DNA from: Microbacterium indicum DSM 19969
GTDB taxonomy: Bacteria > Actinomycetota > Actinomycetes > Actinomycetales > Microbacteriaceae
Length of the DNA stretch: 64,000 nucleotides
Direction: 5' to 3'
Assembly: GCF_000422385.1 (NCBI RefSeq)
Contig: NZ_AULR01000011.1
Span: 34,045 to 98,044, forward strand
Below, one piece after another: positions 28,407-37,146 of the stretch; the stretch's first letter is position 1; every line of letters starts with the position of its first letter. The notes under the pieces are model-generated. The model ran no database searches. It was not told the origin of the DNA and was given only the letters and a program-made list of their open reading frames with translations. The position numbers were made by a program, and so were the translations under genes.

Positions 28407-28412
28407 AGGTTA
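28407..28412 (-). promoter_or_regulatory. -10 hexamer of leaderless aroQ promoter
   Basis: On the minus strand TAACCT ends 7 bp before the aroQ ATG. The hexamer lies at the very 3' end of the upstream gene frame (stop at 28410). Confidence 0.45.
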
Positions 28413-29933
28413 TCCCTCGCCGGCCGTGTCCATCGGCCGCGTGAGCGTGTGCGCCTCGTCGTCGGCGTCGGTCGGGATCGGCCGGGTCGGGATGATGTCG
28501 ATGACCGAGGTGCCGCCGGCCCCCGAGGCGCGCGGCGCCGCGGTGCGGGCGACGCGGCGGCCGCGCAGGCGGATCCGCATCGGCGTGCCGAGGAAGACGC
28601 CGAGCGTCGCGCCCGCCGCGAGCGCGAGGCCGATCATCGCCGCCTGGAACAGCGAGTCGAACGCGACCATGAGGTGGTCGACGTCGGTGCCCGACTCGAC
28701 GACGCCGAGGAGACCGCGGAACACCGCGGATCCGGGGACCATGGGGATGATGGCGGCCGTCGTCACCGCGACGGACGGCACGTGCAGGCGGCCGGCGAGC
28801 ATCGACCCGACGAGGCTCGCGACGAGCGCCCCGCCGAACGCGCCCGCGGCCGTCGGGGTGTCGCCGAACGACGACACGAGGTACGACGCGCCCCAGGCGA
28901 TCCCCGCGAGGGCCGCGCTCACGAGGATGATCCGGATCCCCGCGCCGTTCATCAGAGCGACGGCGACCGCGATGATGAGGGCGCCCGCGAGCTGCCCGGC
29001 GACGGATCCGAACGGGATCGCCTCGCTCGGGACCTCGAAGGAGAAGCCGAGGTGCGAGGCGACCTCCAGGCCGACGACGATGCCGAGGACGACCCCGATC
29101 GTCATGACGACGAGGTCGAGGATGCGCCCGCCCGCCGTCAGGGAGAACCCGTCGATCGCGTCCTGCGCGGAGCTGACGATCGCGACGCCCGCGAGCATGA
29201 GGACGATGCCCGAAGAGACGATGAGGCTCGGGCGCGCGCCCACGAAACCCGGGACGTCCATGCTCGCGAGCCAGGCGAAGACGAGGCCCACGAAGGTCAC
29301 GACGACGGCGCCGGCGATCTGGCTGAAGAACGCGGGAACGCGCGCCTTCGCGAGGCCCTCCTGCGCGAGCGCGACGCCGAGGCCCGCGACGAACGCGCCG
29401 CCGAGCACGACCCACCCTCCGCCGAACATCAGCGCGACCGCGACGGCGAGCAGCGCCTTCGCGACGACCGTGACGGCCGTGCGGTAGAGGAAGGGCATGC
29501 GCCGGATGGCATGGAAGCGCAGCGTCGCGTCGTTGAGGCTCATGCCGCCGTCGATGTCGTCGACGAGGCCCTGCAGCCGCTGCAGCTTGGCGTGGTCGGC
29601 GGCCTGCGACCGCACGACCCGCATGAGCGTGATGGGATCGCCCGTGCCGTCGCGGTGGTCCGACATCGTCACGGAGTTGAACGTGATGTCGACGTGGACG
29701 CTCCGGAGGCCGTAGGCCGTCGTGACGCGGAGGGCCGCGACCACGGTGTCCTTCGCCGACGCGCCGACCGACAGCAGCGCCTCGGCGATCCGCATCGCGA
29801 GGTCGAGGATCCGCTGCGCGAAGGCGTCGTCGATGATCGGGATCGCCTCGGTCATCGGGCGGCGGGCGGGGTCGCTCCAGAGCGCTCGCTTGAGCCCCTC
29901 GAACATGCGCCCCGTGCTGCGGTCCTCACCCAT
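28410..29933 (-). CDS. Threonine/serine exporter family protein (ThrE-like)
   Basis: 507 residues. The N-terminal half carries the ThrE/DUF1212 domain (about residues 35-250), with [21 protein letters not shown] near its start and DITFNSVTM further in. About ten membrane helices follow, including the ThrE_2-like C-terminal half with [13 protein letters not shown]. ThrE of Corynebacterium exports threonine and serine; both halves are fused here, as in that protein. A cytoplasmic C-terminal tail of about 60 residues is low-complexity. TACCCT lies 7 bp before the ATG at 29933, fitting leaderless expression. The substrate is a family-level inference. Confidence 0.85.
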   Translation of the reverse strand: MGEDRSTGRMFEGLKRALWSDPARRPMTEAIPIIDDAFAQRILDLAMRIAEALLSVGASAKDTVVAALRVTTAYGLRSVHVDITFNSVTMSDHRDGTGDPITLMRVVRSQAADHAKLQRLQGLVDDIDGGMSLNDATLRFHAIRRMPFLYRTAVTVVAKALLAVAVALMFGGGWVVLGGAFVAGLGVALAQEGLAKARVPAFFSQIAGAVVVTFVGLVFAWLASMDVPGFVGARPSLIVSSGIVLMLAGVAIVSSAQDAIDGFSLTAGGRILDLVVMTIGVVLGIVVGLEVASHLGFSFEVPSEAIPFGSVAGQLAGALIIAVAVALMNGAGIRIILVSAALAGIAWGASYLVSSFGDTPTAAGAFGGALVASLVGSMLAGRLHVPSVAVTTAAIIPMVPGSAVFRGLLGVVESGTDVDHLMVAFDSLFQAAMIGLALAAGATLGVFLGTPMRIRLRGRRVARTAAPRASGAGGTSVIDIIPTRPIPTDADDEAHTLTRPMDTAGEG

Positions 29934-29940
29934 GTGAACG

Positions 29941-29946
29941 AGGGTA
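29941..29946 (-). promoter_or_regulatory. -10 hexamer of leaderless ThrE-like gene promoter
   Basis: On the minus strand TACCCT ends 7 bp before the ATG at 29933. No ribosome-binding sequence is seen. Confidence 0.45.
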
Positions 29947-29965
29947 GTTCGGGCTCCCCGCGGAG

Positions 29966-30742
29966 TCAGGAACCGCTGATCATGTCGAAGGAGAGCTTCA
30001 GGATCAGCGCCGCGACGACGACGATGAAGACCACGCGGACGAAGCGGGATCCCTTCGAGACGGCCATGCGCGCGCCGAGGTATCCGCCGACGAGGTTCGC
30101 GGCGCCGACGGCGAGGCCGAGGGTCCAGATCACGTGGCCCGTGGGGATGAAGAAGATGAGCGCGCCGAGGTTGGTGCAGAAGTTCGCGATCTTGCCGAGG
30201 GCAGACGCCGGCATGAACGCGTAGCCGAGGACGCTCACGAGCAGGATGACGAAGAATGATCCCGTCCCCGGCCCAAGCGCGCCGTCGTAGAGACCCACGC
30301 CGAGCCCGATTGCGCCCGCGGCGACGACGTGCCGGGCGCCGTGCCAGCGCTGCGTCGTGTGCACGCCCATCTGCGGCTTGAAGACCGTGAATGCCCCGAC
30401 GGCTATGAGCACGACGAGGATGATCGGATCGAATGCATCCGCGGGAATGAACGACGCGATCATCGCCCCGCCGATCGCGCCGACGAGGGCCATCCCCGCG
30501 AGCGGGAGTGCCGTGCGCGGGTCGGGCTTCACGCGCCGCGCGAAGGTGATGGCCGCCGCCGAGGTGCCCATGATGCTCGCGATCTTGTTCGTCGCGAGCG
30601 CTTGCAGCGGGGTGATCCCGGGGACGAGGAGCATGGCGGGCAGCTGGATCAGCCCGCCCCCGCCGACCACGGCGTCGACCCAGCCCGCGAGGAGCCCCGC
30701 GGCGACGAGCAGGAGGAGCGTCAGCAGGTCGACGTCGGGCAC
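29966..30742 (-). CDS. TauE/SafE-family anion exporter
   Basis: 258 residues from the GTG at 30742, chosen because it shares its first base with the stop of the upstream gene (TAGTG). About eight membrane helices, with family motifs GWVDAVVGGGGLIQLPAML near the N-terminus and GPGTGSFFVI in the second half. TauE/SafE proteins move sulfite, sulfoacetate or other anions outward. Coupling to a cysteine-desulfhydrase-like enzyme suggests export of a sulfur product such as sulfite or a thiol (inference). Confidence 0.88.
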   Translation of the reverse strand: MPDVDLLTLLLLVAAGLLAGWVDAVVGGGGLIQLPAMLLVPGITPLQALATNKIASIMGTSAAAITFARRVKPDPRTALPLAGMALVGAIGGAMIASFIPADAFDPIILVVLIAVGAFTVFKPQMGVHTTQRWHGARHVVAAGAIGLGVGLYDGALGPGTGSFFVILLVSVLGYAFMPASALGKIANFCTNLGALIFFIPTGHVIWTLGLAVGAANLVGGYLGARMAVSKGSRFVRVVFIVVVAALILKLSFDMISGS

Positions 30743-31815
30743 TACGCGAGCTCGCCCGTCGCGAGGAAGCGCTCGAGGGCGGCCCGGTGCGGCGCGAGGT
30801 CGAGCCCGTGCTCCGCGACCCACTCATCGGAGTAGTAGGTGCCCTCGTAGCGTTCGCCGCCGTCGCAGATCAGCGTCACGACGCTGCCGCGCTCGCCCGC
30901 CGCGAGCATGTCGGCGATCACGCGGAAGGCCCCGACGAGGTTCGTGCCCGTCGATCCGCCGGCCCAGTGCCGGGTCATCTCGCGGAGGAGGCGCGCGGCC
31001 GCGATCGAGCCGGCGTCGGCCACGGGGATCATCCGGTCGATCACGGAGGGGATGAACGACGGCTCCATGCGCGGCCGCCCGATGCCCTCGATGCGGCTCG
31101 GCGCGCCCGTCGTGAAGCCGGGGTCGCCCGTCGACCAGCCGCCGAAGAAAGCGGAGTTCTCGGGGTCGACGACCGCGACGCGGGTGTCGTGCCGTCGATA
31201 GCGGACGTAGCGGCCGAACGTCGCGCTCGTGCCTCCCGTTCCCGCGCCGACGACGATCCACGACGGGATCGGGAAGCGCTCGAGGGCCATCTGCGAGAAG
31301 ACGCTCTCGGCGATGTTGTTGTTGCCGCGCCAGTCGGTCGCGCGCTCCGCGAGCGTGAACTGGTCGAGGTAGTAGCCGCCGCTCCCCGACGCGATGCTCG
31401 CCGCCTCGTCGTACATGCGGGTGGGGTCGTCGACGAAGTGGCAGCGCCCGCCGTAGAACTCGATGAGCGCGACCTTTTCGTCGCTCGTCGAGCGCGGCAC
31501 GACGGTCACGAAGTCGAGCCCGAGCATGCGCGCGAAGTACGCCTCGCTCACCGCGGTGGAGCCGCTCGACGCCTCGACGAGCGTCGTCTCGGGCCCGATG
31601 AGGCCGTTGACGAGGCCGTAGAGGATCAGCGAACGCGCGAGCCGGTGCTTGAGGGATCCCGTCGGGTGCACCGACTCGTCCTTGAGATAGAGGTCGATCC
31701 CCCACTCGGACGGCAGCGGGAACACGTGCAGGTGCGTGTCGGCGCTGCGGTTGCCGTCGGCCTCGATGAGGCGGATCGCCTCGTCGGCCCAGAGAGTGCG
31801 TGCGGGGGTCGTCAC
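30742..31815 (-). CDS. PLP-dependent cysteine synthase/desulfhydrase family protein (Cds1-like)
   Basis: 357 residues, fold type II PLP enzyme. PLP lysine K56 lies in [12 protein letters not shown], the phosphate-binding Gly-rich loop is [14 protein letters not shown], and [14 protein letters not shown] binds substrate. It resembles actinobacterial Cds1 (cysteine to pyruvate, ammonia and sulfide) more than CysK/CysM, based on its extra C-terminal segment and the KHRLARSL signature. It overlaps the exporter gene by one base (TAGTG). TAGGCT lies 6 bp before the GTG, suggesting leaderless transcription. Confidence 0.82.
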   Translation of the reverse strand: MTTPARTLWADEAIRLIEADGNRSADTHLHVFPLPSEWGIDLYLKDESVHPTGSLKHRLARSLILYGLVNGLIGPETTLVEASSGSTAVSEAYFARMLGLDFVTVVPRSTSDEKVALIEFYGGRCHFVDDPTRMYDEAASIASGSGGYYLDQFTLAERATDWRGNNNIAESVFSQMALERFPIPSWIVVGAGTGGTSATFGRYVRYRRHDTRVAVVDPENSAFFGGWSTGDPGFTTGAPSRIEGIGRPRMEPSFIPSVIDRMIPVADAGSIAAARLLREMTRHWAGGSTGTNLVGAFRVIADMLAAGERGSVVTLICDGGERYEGTYYSDEWVAEHGLDLAPHRAALERFLATGELA

Positions 31816-31821
31816 GGAAAG

Positions 31822-31827
31822 AGCCTA
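31822..31827 (-). promoter_or_regulatory. -10 hexamer before the Cds1-like gene
   Basis: TAGGCT on the minus strand, 6 bp before the GTG at 31815. Divergent from the amidase promoter about 70 bp away. Confidence 0.4.
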
Positions 31828-31895
31828 TGCGGAGCGGATCACGGACATGCGTCGATCTGTTACGCGGGGGCCGGATCGCGGCGCACCCCCGCCGG

Positions 31896-31901
31896 TAGAA
31901 T
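31896..31901 (+). promoter_or_regulatory. -10 hexamer of leaderless amidase promoter
   Basis: TAGAAT, 7 bp before the ATG at 31909. The context GTAGAATCGGGG is identical to that before the marR gene at 43530. Confidence 0.55.
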
Positions 31902-31908
31902 CGGGGTG

Positions 31909-33330
31909 ATGCACCATCGCCCTTCACCGCTGAGCGTGGCGGAGACGGCGAAGGCCCTCCGCTCCGGCACGGCCACAGCGCGCGCCGTCGTCGAGGACGC
32001 GATCGAGCGCGCCGACGCCCTCGACGGGCCGATCGGATCCCTCGTCTGGCGCGACGACGACGCCTCCCGCCGTGCGGCGGACGCGTGGGACGCGGCGGCG
32101 GACGCCCCGCTCCTCGCCGGCGTCCCCGTGACGGTCAAGGACACCTTCCAGATCGCGGGCCAGCCCTGGCGGCGCGCGTCGGAGGCGATCTCGGACCGCC
32201 CCGCCGACGAGACCGATCTCCTGCCCGCCGCGGCGTTCCGTGCGGGCCTCGTCCAGGTCGGCCGCGCCGCGTCGCCCGAGCTCGCGATGACCACCTCCTG
32301 CGAGAGCCCGCTCTACGGCGCCACCCGCAACCCCTGGGATCTCAAGCGCTCGCCCGGCGGATCCAGCGGTGGCCCGGCCGCCGCGGTCGCGGCCGGCATC
32401 GTCCCCGCCGCGCTCGCGAGCGACGGCGGCGGATCCCTCCGCGTCCCCGCGGCGTTCTGCGGCCTCGTCGGCCTGAAGCCCGGGCGCGGAGCGCTCCCGC
32501 AGCGCGTGCAGGGCTGGGAGGGCGGATCCACCGAGGGCGTCGTCACCCGCGACGTGCGCGACACGGCGATCCTCGTCCGCGAGCTCAGCGCCCCCGATCC
32601 GCACGGCTGGGCGCCGCCCCGCGGCGAGCGCATCGACGCCGTCGCCGATCTCGAACATGCCCCGGACGGCATGCGCATCGGGCTCCTGACCGAGGCCTTC
32701 GACCCGGCGATCCCCGTCGACCCCGAGGTCGCCGCCGCCGTCGAGGAGACGGCCGGCGTGCTCCGCTCGCTCGGGCACGACGTCGTCCGGATCCCCGCGC
32801 CCGCGGCCGGCGCCGAGCTGATGGACATCTACCCGTCGGTCATCATCCCCGCATGGCTGCAGCAGACGGCGCTCGACGAGCCCGAGCGGCTCCAGCCGTA
32901 CATCCGCCGCGTCATGGCGCAGGCCGACGGACTCTCGGCCGCCGACTACGTGCGGGCCTCGATCCGCACCCGCCGCCTCGCCCGCAGCGCGTCGGAGGAG
33001 ATGTTCGGCGCCCTCGACGCCGTGCTCACCCCGACGTCGGCGACCCGCGTACCGCGGATCGGCGTCGTCCTCGCAGAGCTCACCGCGAACGCGCCCTCCC
33101 GCACGAGCGCGGTCTACGAGCAGACTCTCGCCTTCACGACGGTCGCGAGCATGATCGGCGCACCCGCGCTGACCCTGCCGACGCACGTCGACTCCGACGG
33201 GCTGCCGATCGGCAGCCAGCTCATCGGCCCGCAGCGCAGCGAGGAGCTGCTCCTGCGCCTCGGCCGCTCCCTCGAACGCCACTACGCGTGGGACGATCGA
33301 TACCCCGACGTCCCCGCAGACGGAATGTGA
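31909..33330 (+). CDS. Amidase signature family hydrolase
   Basis: 473 residues with a complete Ser-cisSer-Lys triad: K77 in VTVKDTF, the GGSSGG motif (S152/S153) and nucleophile S176 in DGGGSLRVPA. Amidase-signature enzymes hydrolyse amides to acid and ammonia; substrates vary widely. The ATG was chosen by the TAGAAT-N7-ATG layout; the open frame upstream is a shadow. It is the first gene of a co-directional run with an ABC importer and the HyuA/HyuB pair, so it probably acts on an imported amide or on the ring-opened product (inference). It is 4 bp from the binding-protein gene. Confidence 0.88.
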   Translation: MHHRPSPLSVAETAKALRSGTATARAVVEDAIERADALDGPIGSLVWRDDDASRRAADAWDAAADAPLLAGVPVTVKDTFQIAGQPWRRASEAISDRPADETDLLPAAAFRAGLVQVGRAASPELAMTTSCESPLYGATRNPWDLKRSPGGSSGGPAAAVAAGIVPAALASDGGGSLRVPAAFCGLVGLKPGRGALPQRVQGWEGGSTEGVVTRDVRDTAILVRELSAPDPHGWAPPRGERIDAVADLEHAPDGMRIGLLTEAFDPAIPVDPEVAAAVEETAGVLRSLGHDVVRIPAPAAGAELMDIYPSVIIPAWLQQTALDEPERLQPYIRRVMAQADGLSAADYVRASIRTRRLARSASEEMFGALDAVLTPTSATRVPRIGVVLAELTANAPSRTSAVYEQTLAFTTVASMIGAPALTLPTHVDSDGLPIGSQLIGPQRSEELLLRLGRSLERHYAWDDRYPDVPADGM

Positions 33331-33334
33331 TCCC

Positions 33335-34423
33335 ATGAAGCGCTTCTCCCGCATCGCCCTCGCCGCGACCGCCTCGGTCGCCTCGATCGCCCTCCTCGCC
33401 TCGTGCTCGGGCGGCTCGTCCTCGTCGGCCTCCGGCGACGGCGAGACCCTGACGGTCGCCGTGTACGCCGGGTCATGGGGCGACTCGTTCGACAAGGCGT
33501 TCATCCAGCCGTTCGAGGAGGCGACGGGCGCCCACGTCGAGGTAGTGCCGGGCAGCCCCGCCGACTGGCTGACGGCGCTGCGCTCGACGCAGGGCGGCAC
33601 CCCCGCCTACGACCTCGTCGCCTTCACGCCGAACGTGATCCCCAACGCCGTCTCGGCGGGCGTCGTCGAGCCGCTCGACACCTCGCGCATCGACGAGTGG
33701 AGCGACCTCAACAGCACCCTCGTCGCGCAGAGCGACATCGACGGCGAGCAGTACGGCGTGCCCCTCACCGTCGGATCGACGGGCATCGCGTACCGCACCG
33801 ACCTCGTCGACGAGGCCCCGACCGACTGGTCCGACCTCCTCGACCCGCAGTACTGCGGGCACGTCGCGATCTCGCCCCTGACCTTCAACACGGGCGTCGA
33901 GTTCCTCGCGGGCCTCATCAACGAGCACGGCGGATCCATCACGAACCCCGACGACGTCGACTGGGCGTTCGACCAGCTGCAGTCGATCGCCGACTGCGCG
34001 AGCTCCTTCCCGGCCGACGGCACGAGCGTGGAGACGGCGCTGTCGAACGGCGACGCGTGGATCGCCGCCCACTGGGACGGCCGCGCGTTCGTCCAGGCGA
34101 ACGACGGCGAGCCGATCGGCTACGCCTACCCCGCGTCGGGATCCGTCGGCGCCCTGACCTCGATGTTCATCGCCCAGGGCACCGAGCACGAGGACCTCGC
34201 GTACGAGTTCCTGAACTACGTCGCGTCGAGCACCTACCAGCCGACCTTCTCCGAGGGCACCTGGTACGCCGCGTCGAACGACCAGAACGAGTACTCCGAG
34301 CAGTTCGCCGACCAGATCACGCACGGCGCCGGCGCCTACGACGACTTCGTGTGGGTCGATTACTCGGTCATCGCCCCCGAGCTCAGCGACCTGCAGGCCC
34401 GCTGGCAGCAGATCTTCCAGTGA
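33335..34423 (+). CDS. ABC transporter substrate-binding lipoprotein, spermidine/putrescine type
   Basis: 362 residues, lipoprotein signal ending ALLASC (Cys at about 23). The mature protein is a type II periplasmic binding fold starting LTVAVYAGSWGDSFDKAF, of the PotD/PotF-like group. Its segment GVPLTVGSTGIAYRTD forms the ligand cleft. The stop overlaps the ATPase GTG. The Pot-type group binds polyamines but also opines, agropine-like compounds and other nitrogenous ligands, so the substrate should be read from context: amidase and hydantoinase/oxoprolinase genes flank it. Confidence 0.87.
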   Translation: MKRFSRIALAATASVASIALLASCSGGSSSSASGDGETLTVAVYAGSWGDSFDKAFIQPFEEATGAHVEVVPGSPADWLTALRSTQGGTPAYDLVAFTPNVIPNAVSAGVVEPLDTSRIDEWSDLNSTLVAQSDIDGEQYGVPLTVGSTGIAYRTDLVDEAPTDWSDLLDPQYCGHVAISPLTFNTGVEFLAGLINEHGGSITNPDDVDWAFDQLQSIADCASSFPADGTSVETALSNGDAWIAAHWDGRAFVQANDGEPIGYAYPASGSVGALTSMFIAQGTEHEDLAYEFLNYVASSTYQPTFSEGTWYAASNDQNEYSEQFADQITHGAGAYDDFVWVDYSVIAPELSDLQARWQQIFQ

Positions 34424-35460
34424 GCGACGCCGCCGGCGCCCAGAAGGGGCGCATCGAGATACGCGACCTCGCCGTCGGCTACGGCGGGGATCCGGTCCTG
34501 CAGCTCCCCGAGCTGACGATCGAGGCGGGCGAGTTCGTCTCGATCCTCGGACCGTCCGGCTGCGGCAAGTCGACCCTGCTGAGCGCGCTCGCGGGCTTCG
34601 TGGGCGTCGAGCGCGGGTCGATCCGCATCGACGGCCGCGAGGTCACCGACCTCCCGCCGAACAGGCGCGAGGCCGGCCTCGTGTTCCAGAGCTACGCGCT
34701 CTTCCCGCACATGACGGTGCAACGCAACCTCGAGTACGGCCTGCGGATCCGCAGCGTCCCGAAGGCCGAGCGCCTCGAGCGCGTGCGCGAGGCCCTGCGC
34801 CTCGTCGACCTCGAGCAGTTCGCCGGCCGCATGCCGCGCCAGCTCTCGGGCGGCCAGCAGCAGCGCGTCGCGATCGCACGCGCCCTCGTCACGCGCCCGC
34901 GCGTGCTCCTGCTCGACGAGCCCCTGTCGAACCTCGACGCCAAGCTGCGCCGCCAGATGCGCCACGAGCTGCGCGAGCTGCAGCGCGAGGTCGGCACGAC
35001 GACGGTCTTCGTCACGCACGACCAGGCCGAGGCGCTCGCGATGTCGGATCGCGTCGCCCTCCTCGCGAACGGCGGGCTCGAGCAGCTCGGCACGCCCGAG
35101 GAGCTCTACCGCGCGCCCCGCACGCGGTTCGCGGCCGACTTCGTCGGCGCCGCGAACGTCGTCCCGGTCGCGGCCGACGGATCCGTCCTCGGCGTCGCCG
35201 ACGCGACGATCCCCGCCGGCGCCGACGCGCTCGCCTTCCGCCCCGAGCACCTGCACCTGACGGCGCCGGGAGCGGGCCGCGTCGCCGCCGAGGTCCTGTC
35301 GGCCGGCTTCGCGGGCGAGCGCTACGAGTTCCGGCTCCGCGCCGCCGACGGGACCGAGCTGCTCGTGTCGCCCGCCGACGCCCAGACCCGCATCGAGCCC
35401 GGCTCGGCCGTGGGGCTGACGTGGGCCGACGAGGATCCGATCGCGATCGGCGGTCGCTGA
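34420..35460 (+). CDS. ABC transporter ATPase, PotA-like
   Basis: 346 residues: Walker [11 protein letters not shown]-loop [10 protein letters not shown], signature LSGGQQQR, Walker B VLLLDEP and switch FVTHDQ. A C-terminal TOBE-like regulatory domain (about 245-346) is typical of PotA/FbpC/CysA ATPases. The GTG start overlaps the binding-protein stop. It powers import through the two permeases that follow. Confidence 0.92.
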   Translation: MSDAAGAQKGRIEIRDLAVGYGGDPVLQLPELTIEAGEFVSILGPSGCGKSTLLSALAGFVGVERGSIRIDGREVTDLPPNRREAGLVFQSYALFPHMTVQRNLEYGLRIRSVPKAERLERVREALRLVDLEQFAGRMPRQLSGGQQQRVAIARALVTRPRVLLLDEPLSNLDAKLRRQMRHELRELQREVGTTTVFVTHDQAEALAMSDRVALLANGGLEQLGTPEELYRAPRTRFAADFVGAANVVPVAADGSVLGVADATIPAGADALAFRPEHLHLTAPGAGRVAAEVLSAGFAGERYEFRLRAADGTELLVSPADAQTRIEPGSAVGLTWADEDPIAIGGR

Positions 35461-35462
35461 TC

Positions 35463-36338
35463 GTGGCGGCCCGCTCCGCCCGCGCGGTCGACCGCCACCC
35501 GGGCCTCGTCTCGGCGATCGTCCCGACGGTCTTCGTCGTCCTCGCGTTCCTCGTCCCGATCGTCGGCCTGCTCGTCCTGAGCCTGCGCCCCACCGACGAC
35601 CTCAACAACGCGCTCGACGGCTTCTCGCTGCAGCAGTACGCGACGGTGTTCACGACCGACTACCTCTGGGGATCCGTCGTCGAGAGCCTCTGGCTCGCCG
35701 TGCGCGTGAGCGCGACCTGCCTCGTCCTCGCCTTCCCGGTCGCCTGGTACCTCGCGCGCACGACGTCGCGGCTCGGGAAGAGCGTCGTCTTCGTCATCGC
35801 GCTCTCGCCGCTGCTCACGAGCGAGGTCGTGCGCTCGTTCGCATGGCGCGTCGTCATGGGAGGTGAGGGCCCCGTCAACGCCGTGATCCAGGCCTTCGGC
35901 GGCGAGCCCGCGTCGCTCCTGCGCTCGCCGTGGACGGTGTTCATCGCGATCGTCCACGTCATGCTCCCGTTCGCGATCATCGCGCTCTCGGCGTCGCTGC
36001 GCGCGCTCGACGACGACCTGCTGCGCGCGTCGGCCGTCCTCGGCGCCTCGCGCGTGCGGACCTTCTTCCAGGTGATCGTGCCGCTCTCGTCCCCGGGGAT
36101 CGTGGCCGCCCTGGTCCTCGTGTTCTCGCTGTCGATGGGCGTGTACGTGACCCCGATGATGGTCGGCGGCGCGAACCAGTCGCTCGCGGGCCTGCGGATC
36201 CAGACCGAGGCGATGACGAGCTTCGACCAGCCGGGCGCCGCGGCGCTCGCGTTCGTCCTCCTCGTCGTGACGCTCGTCGGCTGCGGCCTCATCGGCCTCG
36301 TGGGCCGGCTCGCCGGGAAGGGAGGCGCCCATGCCTGA
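35463..36338 (+). CDS. ABC transporter permease, PotB-like
   Basis: 291 residues from the GTG at 35463, just after the ATPase stop (2-bp gap); an upstream in-frame start lies inside the ATPase gene. Six membrane helices and the coupling loop AASVLGASRVRTFFQVIVPL-type sequence near residue 195. PotB/CysT type. Its 3' end overlaps the next permease by 8 bp. Confidence 0.9.
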   Translation: MAARSARAVDRHPGLVSAIVPTVFVVLAFLVPIVGLLVLSLRPTDDLNNALDGFSLQQYATVFTTDYLWGSVVESLWLAVRVSATCLVLAFPVAWYLARTTSRLGKSVVFVIALSPLLTSEVVRSFAWRVVMGGEGPVNAVIQAFGGEPASLLRSPWTVFIAIVHVMLPFAIIALSASLRALDDDLLRASAVLGASRVRTFFQVIVPLSSPGIVAALVLVFSLSMGVYVTPMMVGGANQSLAGLRIQTEAMTSFDQPGAAALAFVLLVVTLVGCGLIGLVGRLAGKGGAHA

Positions 36339-37146
36339 GAACCGCCGGCGCGGCCTGCGCCGCTCGCCCCTCGCCCGCGTCGCGGGGGCGCTCCCCGTGA
36401 TCCTCGTCTGCGCGTTCCTGCTGCTGCCGCTCGTCGTCGTGGCCGTCAGCTCGTTCACGTCGGCGTCGAACTTCCGCTTCCCGCCGCAGGGCTTCTCGCT
36501 GCGCTGGTACGAGGAGGTGTTCACCTCGCCGGACTGGCTCGGCACGGTCGGCACCTCGCTGATCCTCGCCGTCGTCGTCGCCCCCATCGCGGTCGTGATC
36601 GGCACGCTCGGCGGCTACGCCATCGGGGCGGGCCGCTTCCCGGGCCAGCGCGCGCTCAACGTGCTGTTCCTCTCGCCGCTCGCGGTCCCCGGGATCATGG
36701 TCGGCCTCGCGCTCATGTACCAGTTCCAGAGCCTGGGGCTGCGCGGATCCGCCGTCGGCATCGTCATCGCGCACCTCATCGTCGTCTTCCCGTTCTGCGT
36801 GCGCGTCGCCGCCGTCAGCGCCGCGAGCCTGGACCGCCGCCTCGTGCACGCCGCGCGCGTCCTCGGGGCGTCGCGCTTCCGCGCGTTCCTGACGATCACG
36901 GTCCCCCAGCTCGTCCCCGGCGTCGTCGCGGGGGCCTTCCTCGCCGCCGTCATCTCGCTCGGCGAGGTCGCGGTGTCGGTGTTCGTCGCGGGATCCGACA
37001 CCACGACCGTCCCCGTCCAGATCTACTCCGCTGTGCAGGTGCAGCTCGAGCCGTCGGTCGCCGCCGTCTCGACCCTGCTCCTCGTCGTCAGCGTCGCGAC
37101 GATCGCGATCCTCGATCGCACCGTCCACATCTCGAGGTTCCTGTGA
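36331..37146 (+). CDS. ABC transporter permease, PotC-like
   Basis: 271 residues with six membrane helices after a very basic N-terminus (RRRGLRRS). Coupling loop HAARVLGASRFRAFLTITVPQ near residue 170. It pairs with the preceding permease. The stop overlaps the hyuA GTG (GTGA), tying the importer to the catabolic genes in one transcript. Confidence 0.9.
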   Translation: MPENRRRGLRRSPLARVAGALPVILVCAFLLLPLVVVAVSSFTSASNFRFPPQGFSLRWYEEVFTSPDWLGTVGTSLILAVVVAPIAVVIGTLGGYAIGAGRFPGQRALNVLFLSPLAVPGIMVGLALMYQFQSLGLRGSAVGIVIAHLIVVFPFCVRVAAVSAASLDRRLVHAARVLGASRFRAFLTITVPQLVPGVVAGAFLAAVISLGEVAVSVFVAGSDTTTVPVQIYSAVQVQLEPSVAAVSTLLLVVSVATIAILDRTVHISRFL

